A stretch of DNA of 6,495 bases from JBDTOX01 sp039933015 (GTDB taxonomy: Bacteria > Pseudomonadota > Gammaproteobacteria > Burkholderiales > Methylophilaceae). Numbering within the stretch: position 1 is the first letter of the stretch; every line of letters starts with the position of its first letter. The position numbers were made by a program, and so were the translations under genes. The notes under the pieces were generated by a model. The model did no database searches and was not told the DNA's origin. It was given only the letters and a program-made list of their open reading frames with translations. Of the stretch, positions 1-5,177 are shown in pieces. The stretch is taken from contig JBDTOX010000174.1 of assembly GCA_039933015.1 (NCBI GenBank), forward strand, positions 1 through 6,495, written 5' to 3'.

Positions 1-2355
1 GCGCTGTGCGCCGCATCGACGGCGATATTGACCGACGATGCCATCTCCGATGCGGTCGAACATATCGGTGCATCCATTCACGAGATTGGCGGGAACGAAA
101 GCCTGAAGCATCTCGTCGCACCCAATTCCCAGCGCGAGGCAATGGCCACGGCGACTTACGCGCTCGACGCCATCAAGGTTCGCAAACAGCCGGGCGAATA
201 TCACTATGTGCCTGCTCCTTCCCTGGCGTTTTGCATACCGCCGAACCCGGTCATCCAGGCGGCGCGCAGCCACGCAGAGCTTTGCCTTCAGAAGATCCGC
301 ACGTGTCTCAACATCGCGGGAATGGAATTGCGCGTGGAGCCCTACGCGGCCCCGACTGTGGCCAACGCGGGCCTGCAAGTGCTGGGGGACGGCGATCGGC
401 TGCCCTCGGGACCGTCGCGGAACTTCCAGCCGCTGCCTTATCGCTATGCGGTCCTGATCGAGAGAACCAAGCAGCTCGTGGAGCTCGCCCGGCAGATGGA
501 GAATTCCATGCTCTCGTTCCTCGCGAGCGCCGACCAGGAGAAGTACCAGGAGCTCAAGGCCCGCCAGGACCTGGCGCTCACTCAGGCGGGCGTGCGTCTC
601 AAGGATCTTCAGCTGACGCAGGCCGACGACGGCGTTGCAGGAGCCAAGCTGCAGCGCGACCGCGCCCAGTCGCAGGTCGCTACCTACCAGGGACTGCTCG
701 ACGCGGGCTTGAGCACTTGGGAGACGATGGCGCTGGTCGCCCAGCACGCCGCCGTCATGCATCTGCATACCGCCGCCGCCATCACGGAGGCAAGCACGTT
801 TGGATTAGGAGGGATCGGTGAGGTCGGAGGCGCCCTGGTGGCGTCGTCGCAGGTCTTTCAAATGCACGCGAGCTTCGAGAGAAGGGCCCAGGAATGGGGG
901 ATCCAGAAGGGACTTGCCGAGCAGGATGTGCGTATCGGCCAGCAGCAGATCCGCCTCGCGCAGGATCAGGTGCGGGTAGTCGCTCAGGAGCGGGCCATCT
1001 CCGCGCTCCAGGTCGACCATGCGGAACAAATGCTGGACTTCCTGGCGACGAAGAAATTCACGGGCTACGACTTGTACGAGTGGATGAGCGGCGTGATCGA
1101 GCAGGTCTATCGTTTCTTCCTCCAGCAGGCGACCTCCATGGCGCAGGCGGCTGAACGGCAGCTAGCCTTCGAGCGCCAGGAAATCTCCTCTGCCTTCATC
1201 CAGGCCGACTACTGGGAGCCGCCGTCCCAGGGACAATCGCCAGACTTCAGCGCGCCGGCCGCCAATGGGCAGGCGCTAAATTTGCGCGGCCTGACCGGTT
1301 CTGCGCGCCTGCTGCGCGACGTCTACGAGCTCGACCAGCACGCTTTCCTCAAGAACCAGCGCAAGCTGCAATTGACCGAAACGATTTCCCTGGCCCAGCT
1401 CGACCCGTTCGCCTTCGAGCAGTTCCGCCAGACAGGCGTGCTCCTATTCGGCACGCCGATGAGCCTGTTCGATCACAAGTTCCCGGGACATTACTTGCGC
1501 CTGATCAAGCGCGTGCGTGCCTCCGTGATCGCGCTCATACCGCCGACGCAGGGCATCCGCGCTACGCTCTCGACCACGGGTACTTCCCGGGCCGCCATCG
1601 GCAACGACCTCTTCGATGACGTTTCGATCCAGCGCGGCCCCGAAGCGGTCGCGCTTTCCTCTCCGGTCAACGCGACTGGCCTCTTCGAGCTCGATCCGCA
1701 GCCCGAGCTGCTCGTGCCCTTCGAGGGTATCGGGGTCGATACCAATTGGGAGTTCCGCTTGCCTAAAGCGGCGAACCAGTTCGATTACGGCACGATCGCG
1801 GATGTTCTGATCACGATCGAGTACACGGCGTTGGACAGCTTCGACTACCGGCAACGGGTGCTGGAGGGATTGGATCGCAGAGTCAGCGTGGATCGGGCGT
1901 TCAGCTTCCGCCAGCAATTTCCCGACCCGTGGTACGACTTGCACAATCCGGATCAGTCAACGCCTCCGGCGATGACCGTCCACTTCAAAACCGTGCGGGA
2001 TGATTTCCCGCCCAATCTTGAAGACGAGACCTTGAGCATTCGGCAGGTGGTACTCTATTTCGCGCGTGTAGGCGAGAAGCCATTTGCTGTTCCCTTGACC
2101 ACGTCGCTGCAATTCATGGAGGAAAAGACTGGAGTCACTGTCGGCGGGATAGTCGCCACTTCAGAACTGGCGCTGAGCACCCGTAGGGGCAATGCCGTCG
2201 GCTGGATATCTATGCTGGGAAGATCTCCCATGGGGGATTGGACTTTGACGCTACCTACCGATCCGCGTACGAGGGGCTATTTCGACAAGGAAGAGATCGA
2301 AGACATCTTGTTCGTCATCACTTATTCAGGCCGGACGCCGAAATGGCCACTCTAA
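1..2355 (+). CDS. Tc toxin A subunit (TcA), C-terminal part, 5' end outside window
   Basis: Frame 1 is open from the first base to TAA at 2353-2355 (784 visible residues), so the TTG at 28 is not the real start and most of the gene lies upstream. TcA proteins form a pentameric, syringe-like particle that binds host cells, inserts an alpha-helical channel into the membrane and passes the TcC toxin held in TcB. Visible landmarks in order: the linker motif FCIPPNP with KIRTCLNIAGME and EPYAAP (about 226-350); long amphipathic helices rich in Q, E and R (about 440-1190) with a hydrophobic Gly/Ala-rich stretch between them (about 735-855), expected to be the pore domain; FERRAQEWGIQKGLAEQD (about 873-926); then the TcB-binding domain from about 1285 to the stop, with FDHKFPGHYLRLIKRV (about 1468-1515) and FELDPQPELLVPFEGIGVD (about 1684-1740). 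The wording matches non-Photorhabdus TcA homologues better than classical TcdA. No TcB or TcC gene follows in the window. Family assignment is firm; host target is unknown. Confidence 0.93.
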   Translation, partial: ALCAASTAILTDDAISDAVEHIGASIHEIGGNESLKHLVAPNSQREAMATATYALDAIKVRKQPGEYHYVPAPSLAFCIPPNPVIQAARSHAELCLQKIRTCLNIAGMELRVEPYAAPTVANAGLQVLGDGDRLPSGPSRNFQPLPYRYAVLIERTKQLVELARQMENSMLSFLASADQEKYQELKARQDLALTQAGVRLKDLQLTQADDGVAGAKLQRDRAQSQVATYQGLLDAGLSTWETMALVAQHAAVMHLHTAAAITEASTFGLGGIGEVGGALVASSQVFQMHASFERRAQEWGIQKGLAEQDVRIGQQQIRLAQDQVRVVAQERAISALQVDHAEQMLDFLATKKFTGYDLYEWMSGVIEQVYRFFLQQATSMAQAAERQLAFERQEISSAFIQADYWEPPSQGQSPDFSAPAANGQALNLRGLTGSARLLRDVYELDQHAFLKNQRKLQLTETISLAQLDPFAFEQFRQTGVLLFGTPMSLFDHKFPGHYLRLIKRVRASVIALIPPTQGIRATLSTTGTSRAAIGNDLFDDVSIQRGPEAVALSSPVNATGLFELDPQPELLVPFEGIGVDTNWEFRLPKAANQFDYGTIADVLITIEYTALDSFDYRQRVLEGLDRRVSVDRAFSFRQQFPDPWYDLHNPDQSTPPAMTVHFKTVRDDFPPNLEDETLSIRQVVLYFARVGEKPFAVPLTTSLQFMEEKTGVTVGGIVATSELALSTRRGNAVGWISMLGRSPMGDWTLTLPTDPRTRGYFDKEEIEDILFVITYSGRTPKWPL

Positions 2356-2387
2356 TTTAGTGCAATCAGTCGTGCGCCCCCGTGATG

Positions 2388-2401
2388 AGCACAGCTGTGC
2401 T
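2388..2401. repeat. 14-bp perfect palindrome after tcA
   Basis: AGCACAGCTGTGCT reads identically on both strands, 32 bases after the TcA stop. As RNA it could form a five-pair stem with a four-base loop. No T-run follows on either strand, so a classical intrinsic terminator is not supported. It could be a weak transcription end, a protein-binding site or chance. Confidence 0.4.
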
Positions 2402-2481
2402 GGGTGCGGCCATCACATCCGAGCGCGGAATACCACTTTCAACCACCATCAAAATGAGACCAAGTTAATAAGCGAGACCGC

Positions 2482-2700
2482 ATGAATCCAGATGACTTAC
2501 AACGCTTGGTTAGCTATGTGATGCCTTACGGCAAATACAAAGGTCGCCTCATTGCCGACTTGCCAGGGAATTACCTGAATTGGTTTGCACGTGAAGGCTT
2601 CCCGTCCGGTGAGCTTGGCCGTTTATTGGCACTGATGCAGGAAATGGATCACAACGGGCTGTCACCGCTGCTAGATCCACTTCGAAAGCGCTATGACTGA
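2482..2700 (+). CDS. DUF3820 family small protein
   Basis: Complete 72-aa gene, ATG at 2482 and TGA at 2698-2700. The core MPYGKYKGRLIADLP, followed by YLNWFAREGFPSGELG and an LMQEMDHNGL stretch ending in a LLDPLRKRY tail, matches the DUF3820 family. Pfam names this family a putative quorum-sensing-regulated virulence factor; the biochemical role is not established and the name should not be taken as a function here. Length is normal for the family and no damage is visible. The protein is small, soluble-looking and has no signal peptide or membrane segment. The ribosome binding site is poor (AGCGAG about 6 bases before ATG). It stands alone: 126 bases after the Tc gene and convergent with the toxin-antitoxin operon that reads toward it from the right. 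Confidence 0.85.
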   Translation: MNPDDLQRLVSYVMPYGKYKGRLIADLPGNYLNWFAREGFPSGELGRLLALMQEMDHNGLSPLLDPLRKRYD

Positions 2701-2794
2701 AACAGGCTGGCTCGCAGTAGGCAGAAATGATCTGGCACCTGTAGCTGAACCGGACTCCTTCGATTCATATTGAGGATTTATGTGAGACAGCGCC

Positions 2795-2809
2795 CTCTAT
2801 AAGATAGAG
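2795..2809. repeat. Short hairpin CTCTAT-AAG-ATAGAG
   Basis: A perfect 6-bp inverted repeat with a 3-base loop lies in the 157-base gap between the DUF3820 gene and the RES toxin, where two convergent transcripts would meet. There is no U-tract on either strand. It may contribute to transcription ending; support is weak. Confidence 0.3.
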
Positions 2810-2840
2810 TTAAAGAGATCACTATTGAGACAATGCCACA

Positions 2841-2869
2841 TTTAAGTGTTGCAAATATCAACACTTAAA
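2841..2869. repeat. 11-bp inverted repeat spanning the RES toxin stop codon
   Basis: Left arm TTTAAGTGTTG (2841-2851), 7-base spacer, right arm CAACACTTAAA (2859-2869). The arms are perfectly complementary. On the minus strand the right arm covers the last codons of the RES toxin, and its TGA stop (2858-2860) lies at the edge of the loop. Such a stem at the end of an operon is a plausible transcription end or 3' stability element, but no run of U follows it, so it is not a textbook intrinsic terminator. Confidence 0.5.
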
Positions 2870-3589
2870 CTCAAATGAGAAACTCTCACTGTTAAGCTCT
2901 CTTTGCCAGGTGATGAGATTTGGTGGCTGGATGTGCAAGGTCCATGATTGTTGATTGTTACGGTAGGGGTCTTTCGTGTTTTTAAACATTTGTGGAGTCA
3001 TAATGGCCAGGCACCTCCCTCCTGGATTTCTCACGGATTCATACCTGATTAGCTCAATACCAGCTGTTCTGGCGTCTAATCCAAGCGCCTGTGTCGCACC
3101 ATAGCTCTCAGGGTGAGCCCATAACTCACGATCAGCCGAAAGTGGGGTTACAGATAGGTCTATGGCAAGCTCGGTTGCAGCATGGAACTCAAAGAGGGTA
3201 AGTTGCACTGTCTTTGCCTGATATTGCAGACCTTCACTGTCCATCCAGAACTTCCAGCGCCAAAAACCAACTTCAGCACATGCCGTTTGACGATCTTCTG
3301 CACCATAGAAGACTCCTGGGTCTGCTCTCTTACGGAACCTTGAGCCGCCTGGTAGCGGGAAATAGCGAAATGGCGTTGCTAGTAGCCAATGCAGGCCTTT
3401 TGCTTCTTCAGGCAATAAAGGCTTCGCTTCTTCCAGAATGCTTTCTAATACAGTCTGGTCATTGAGGTTGCCGTGAGTAAGCGTCATGGTCGATATTTTG
3501 TGCTGTGCTTCCACAGCCCGCCAACCGGAGCCTTTCCAAGGCCTAGCCTCAGACGATAGCGCGGTGGGCGTCCAGGTATTCGCAGGCAT
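2858..3589 (-). CDS. RES-domain toxin of a RES-Xre type II toxin-antitoxin system
   Basis: Complete 243-aa gene, second in a minus-strand operon. RES toxins such as MbcT and ParT consume NAD+ (phosphorolysis or ADP-ribosyl transfer) and stop growth when free of the antitoxin. The family is named for conserved Arg, Glu and Ser. Candidates here are R75 in TPFRYFP (R84 in GSRF is an alternative), E106 in ACAEVGFW and S185 in IRYESVRNP, with Y95 in VFYGAE as the accompanying Tyr. The N-terminal WRAVEAQHKISTM block (residues 23-35) is typical of this long RES subgroup, which argues for the ATG at 3589 over the later ATG at 3487. The chosen start overlaps the antitoxin end by 41 bases. No good Shine-Dalgarno precedes it, so translation is probably coupled to the antitoxin. 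The catalytic region looks intact. Function is inferred from family; activity is untested. Confidence 0.88.
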   Translation of the reverse strand: MPANTWTPTALSSEARPWKGSGWRAVEAQHKISTMTLTHGNLNDQTVLESILEEAKPLLPEEAKGLHWLLATPFRYFPLPGGSRFRKRADPGVFYGAEDRQTACAEVGFWRWKFWMDSEGLQYQAKTVQLTLFEFHAATELAIDLSVTPLSADRELWAHPESYGATQALGLDARTAGIELIRYESVRNPGGRCLAIMTPQMFKNTKDPYRNNQQSWTLHIQPPNLITWQRELNSESFSFEFKC

Positions 3590-3929
3590 GGATTAGGCCG
3601 TCAACTCGCTTGATATAGCTGATAGGTGTTTGTTGATTGAATGCACGGTTGGGTGAAGTGAGCCAATCTTTTGCTAATTCATCATCTCCACCAACCAGAG
3701 AGGACAATGATCGATACAGGCGCACAAAATGGGCGGACAGCTCCCATTCCTTGCTGTCTTCCGGAATGGCATATTTCTGATTAAGCAGCCGGGATGATGT
3801 GGGCTGGCTAAATCCAAGAATGGCACCCAGCTCGGTTGAGTTTACTTTCAAGCGCTTTGAAGCCTCTGCAACCGCTTGGCTTAATACTCTTGAACGATCA
3901 GAGGCTCGTTCTAATGCGATGGTACTCAT
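3549..3929 (-). CDS. Xre/MbcA/ParS-type antitoxin partner of the RES toxin
   Basis: Complete 126-aa gene, first in the operon. Residues about 27-54 (VNSTELGAILGFSQPTSSRLL) read as a Xre-like helix-turn-helix. Residues about 65-126 form the MbcA/ParS/Xre toxin-binding region (DUF2384), with the characteristic LVGGDDELAKDWLTSPNRAF run and an EYLDAHRAIV tail. In this family the C-terminal domain plugs the NAD pocket of the RES toxin, and the complex binds the operon promoter. The start is well fixed: AAGGAGG (plus-strand 3937-3943) lies 7 bases upstream of the ATG. Antitoxin first, toxin overlapping, and a palindrome over the promoter all fit an autoregulated type II module. Confidence 0.9.
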   Translation of the reverse strand: MSTIALERASDRSRVLSQAVAEASKRLKVNSTELGAILGFSQPTSSRLLNQKYAIPEDSKEWELSAHFVRLYRSLSSLVGGDDELAKDWLTSPNRAFNQQTPISYIKRVDGLIHACEYLDAHRAIV

Positions 3930-3936
3930 CTCATTT

Positions 3937-3943
3937 CCTCCTT
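3937..3943 (-). promoter_or_regulatory. Strong Shine-Dalgarno of the antitoxin gene
   Basis: The minus strand reads AAGGAGG, a near-perfect anti-16S match, 7 bases before the antitoxin ATG. The overlapping toxin gene has no comparable site, which would favour more antitoxin than toxin from the shared transcript. Confidence 0.85.
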
Positions 3944-3952
3944 ACTAACGAA

Positions 3953-3980
3953 ATTATATTCTACAGAATATAATAAGCAA
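3953..3980 (-). promoter_or_regulatory. Sigma70-type promoter of the toxin-antitoxin operon
   Basis: On the minus strand TTGCTT (plus 3975-3980) is followed after 16 bases by a perfect TATAAT (plus 3953-3958). The -10 lies 23 bases before the antitoxin ATG, leaving a short leader that contains the Shine-Dalgarno. The operator palindrome sits between and over these boxes. Assigned by consensus only. Confidence 0.65.
3954..3973. promoter_or_regulatory. Probable operator: perfect 9+9 inverted repeat
   Basis: TTATATTCT-AC-AGAATATAA is a perfect two-fold repeat. It covers five of the six bases of the -10 box and nearly all of the spacer of the operon promoter. A dimeric Xre-type antitoxin, alone or with the RES toxin, would be expected to bind here and block RNA polymerase. 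The location and symmetry are seen directly; the binding protein is inferred. Confidence 0.7.
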
Positions 3981-3998
3981 TGTAACGCTGTTGTGAAT

Positions 3999-4007
3999 AA
4001 TATAATA
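3999..4007. promoter_or_regulatory. Additional operator half-site AATATAATA
   Basis: AATATAATA at 3999-4007 repeats exactly the sequence at 3967-3975 that forms the right half of the main palindrome plus two bases. The copies are 32 bases apart, about three turns of B-DNA, so both would face the same side of the helix. This could let a second antitoxin complex bind upstream. The AT-rich context raises the chance of coincidence. Confidence 0.4.
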
Positions 4008-4058
4008 GATCGACAGTGAAGACGCGCATGAGGCGTAAGCCGATTACTTTTCGGAGAC

Positions 4059-4088
4059 CAATGACGACCGCAGGGCGGGAGTATTGGC
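4059..4088. repeat. Imperfect hairpin upstream of the antitoxin promoter
   Basis: CCAAT and ATTGG bracket a 20-base interior that can itself form CCGC-AGG-GCGG. This two-part stem lies in the 161-base gap between the antitoxin start and the end of the next minus-strand ORF. It may mark the end of that upstream transcript. No U-tract is present. Confidence 0.3.
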
Positions 4089-4090
4089 AT

Positions 4091-4312
4091 TCAATTTAAT
4101 CGAAAGGGTGCGGCACCCATAATTCCCAAGCCCTTATACTTCAATATATTGTTTAATTGACTTAAAAGTCCTGAGATCCGCCCACTAAAAATTCCACTAA
4201 TCCCAATTTTGACAACTTTCCCCGGCCCTGATGAGTCATCATTGATTGCATCTGCCTGCTCGTCAAAGCCACTCTTTCTGAACACTACAATGTAGACAAA
4301 ATAATCACCCAT
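4091..4312 (-). CDS. Short GIY-YIG/T5orf172-like protein, probably truncated
   Basis: 73-aa reading frame starting at ATG 4312, with AGGGTG 8 bases before it. The beginning DYFVYIVVF, then KVVKIGISG near residue 35 followed by SGRISGLLSQL, has the order and spacing of the first two strands and conserved Arg of the T5orf172/MUG113 branch of GIY-YIG proteins, which are often DNA nucleases. The later part of that fold, including the metal-binding acidic residue, is missing: after about residue 55 the frame runs into LGIMGAAPFRLN and stops. The C-terminus therefore looks like read-through into unrelated DNA, and the gene is probably a 3'-truncated remnant or a very small stand-alone version. Nuclease activity should not be assumed. 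Family similarity is a moderate-confidence reading by eye. Confidence 0.5.
   Translation of the reverse strand: MGDYFVYIVVFRKSGFDEQADAINDDSSGPGKVVKIGISGIFSGRISGLLSQLNNILKYKGLGIMGAAPFRLN
4106..4118. repeat. Small GC hairpin GGGTG-CGG-CACCC
   Basis: A 5-bp stem with a 3-base loop lies inside the last codons of the GIY-YIG-like ORF, just before its stop on the minus strand. Its position at the 3' end suggests a junction or a transcript end. No U-run follows. Confidence 0.3.
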
Positions 4313-4359
4313 AACTATTGCACCCTAATGTTTTTATAAGTCAACGCATAATCAGAGCG

Positions 4360-4566
4360 TTAAACTCGCAGAACTACTGCTCCAATCTCCAATACAGAAC
4401 CACGGAGACCTTTCAGCCAATTCGCACGTAGCAAATTCCAGCACCTTGAATCTGCTGTGTATACGAGTTCGTTGTCGGCTATTTCGCGGATTAATGCACC
4501 CACCTCACCCCCACATACAATCAGGTAAAAATCAGGTGCTGCGTGGTGAATCATTAATGTTTGCAC
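4360..4566 (-). CDS. Hypothetical 68-aa protein, GTG start
   Basis: I do not recognise this protein. The frame starts at GTG 4566, supported by GGAG (plus 4572-4575) five bases upstream; the internal ATG four codons later lacks such a site. It begins MQTLMIHHAAPDFYLIVC, is followed by a short acidic stretch (REIADNELVYTADS), and ends with LRGSVLEIGAVVLRV. It has no convincing membrane segment. The stop codon TAA lies 47 bases before the start of the next minus-strand ORF, so the two could share a transcript. The clear ribosome binding site argues that it is real; the short length and lack of a family argue for caution. Confidence 0.5.
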   Translation of the reverse strand: MQTLMIHHAAPDFYLIVCGGEVGALIREIADNELVYTADSRCWNLLRANWLKGLRGSVLEIGAVVLRV

Positions 4567-4850
4567 ACTTACTCCACGACATTGGCTACGGGATGAAATG
4601 TATCAACTCTAAATGAAAAAAAGTCTATTGAAAATATATTTTTATTTAAAATCATGTAATTGGTATTATTCTACCTGTTATCCTTATGCGTCAATTCATC
4701 AACTCGAAAACAAACTTTATGCGTAATCTCCCCCTGATATACATACATATGTAAATTAATAGGTGATTCACCTGAATTTATTTAGTTTTTATTTATGTAA
4801 GTATGTATCCATGGAAGCAACATTCAACGCTCCGAATTTGTAACCGCGAA
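4567..4850. other. Gene-free AT-rich spacer
   Basis: No credible gene on either strand. From 4621 to 4800 only about 26 % of bases are G or C, far below both flanks. It contains two direct copies of TTATGCGT (4684-4691, 4717-4724), a 10-bp palindrome TACATATGTA (4744-4753) and a small stem AGGTG-ATT-CACCT (4761-4773). The part nearest 4567 must hold whatever promoter serves the minus-strand ORF ending at 4360; I could not pick a convincing -35/-10 pair. At about 4805 the composition switches sharply to GC-rich DNA that leads into the IS91 remnant, so a recombination boundary is likely near there. Confidence 0.6.
4684..4724 (+). repeat. Direct repeat TTATGCGT, two copies 33 bp apart
   Basis: TTATGCGT occurs at 4684-4691 and 4717-4724. 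A third copy lies on the opposite strand at 4344-4351, in the gap between the two small minus-strand ORFs. Spacing of about three helical turns could suit a DNA-binding protein, but no matching regulator or known consensus is evident. Confidence 0.3.
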
Positions 4851-5104
4851 TCAGCCACTCGCGCTAGACATCGCGCGAACAGCCCAGAGCAGGGCGATGC
4901 GGGCGTGGACACCAGTTCAGCCAGCCACCGCATGTACTCCAGAAGCGTCATCACCAGGCGCGTGGTGCGGTCGCGTCAGGGCGTCTGCAGCTTCAACAAG
5001 ACTTGTCCGGCGTTGCATTGCACCCGGTCGTTGGCCAACGCCGGCCGGGTGTTGTAGCGGTATAGCTTCTCCAGCACGCTGCAGTCGGCACCGCCGCAGC
5101 GTCC
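4850..5104 (-). pseudogene. Decayed IS91-family (Y2/HUH-type) transposase fragment
   Basis: Reading the minus strand from 5104, the frame gives ADCSVLEKLYRYNTRPALAN, then DRVQCNAGQVLLKLQTP, a TGA stop at 4976-4978, and RDRTTRLVMTLLEYMRWLAE LV down to about 4898. This follows the well-conserved C-terminal part of IS91-type transposases (LERLCRYxTRPALA...LKTPWRDGTTHLVMxPLEFMxRLAALVPxPR). The TGA sits exactly where the family has Trp (TGG to TGA). After 4898 the similarity continues only in another frame (RIALLW, for family RxHLIRFHGV), so there is also a frameshift, and an in-frame TAA bounds it upstream. The N-terminal zinc ribbon and catalytic tyrosine region are absent. This is a dead remnant: it shows that an IS91-like, rolling-circle type element once acted at this spot. 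Family call by eye from conserved wording. Confidence 0.8.
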
Positions 5105-5110
5105 AGATTA

Positions 5111-5122
5111 TTGGCGCGCCAA
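5111..5122. repeat. 12-bp perfect palindrome TTGGCGCGCCAA
   Basis: Perfect dyad in the 73-base gap between the IS91 remnant and the start of the membrane hydrolase gene, 55 bases before that gene's ATG. Its TTGG overlaps a weak -35-like TTGGCG (16 bases before TGCTAT). It could be an operator for the downstream gene or only sequence left at the element edge. Function unknown. Confidence 0.35.
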
Positions 5123-5177
5123 AGACCTCATATGCTATCGTTGAAATGGTCCACATCCACGTCAGTAGGCAACCGTC

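Noticed and set aside
28..30. TTG as the start of the TcA gene
   Set aside because: The frame is open to base 1 and TcA proteins are far longer; the true start lies upstream of the window.
6..821. 271-codon plus-strand frame overlapping TcA
   Set aside because: An Arg/Gly/Ala-rich shadow in the wrong frame; frame 1 carries the recognisable TcA sequence throughout.
1444..1944. 166-codon minus-strand frame
   Set aside because: Lies inside the TcB-binding domain of TcA; a typical antisense shadow in GC-rich DNA.
3214..3465. 83-codon plus-strand frame
   Set aside because: Antisense to the RES toxin coding sequence; no independent support.
4340..4366. Possible integron attC site (GTCAACGC ... 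GCGTTAAAC)
   Set aside because: The boxes are only 9 bases apart, one does not fit the core consensus and no long imperfect stem is present. Too short for a real attC, and no integrase is visible.
2356..5177. CRISPR array or tRNA/rRNA gene in the accessory block
   Set aside because: No regularly spaced repeats and no cloverleaf or rRNA-like stretch was seen on reading either strand.
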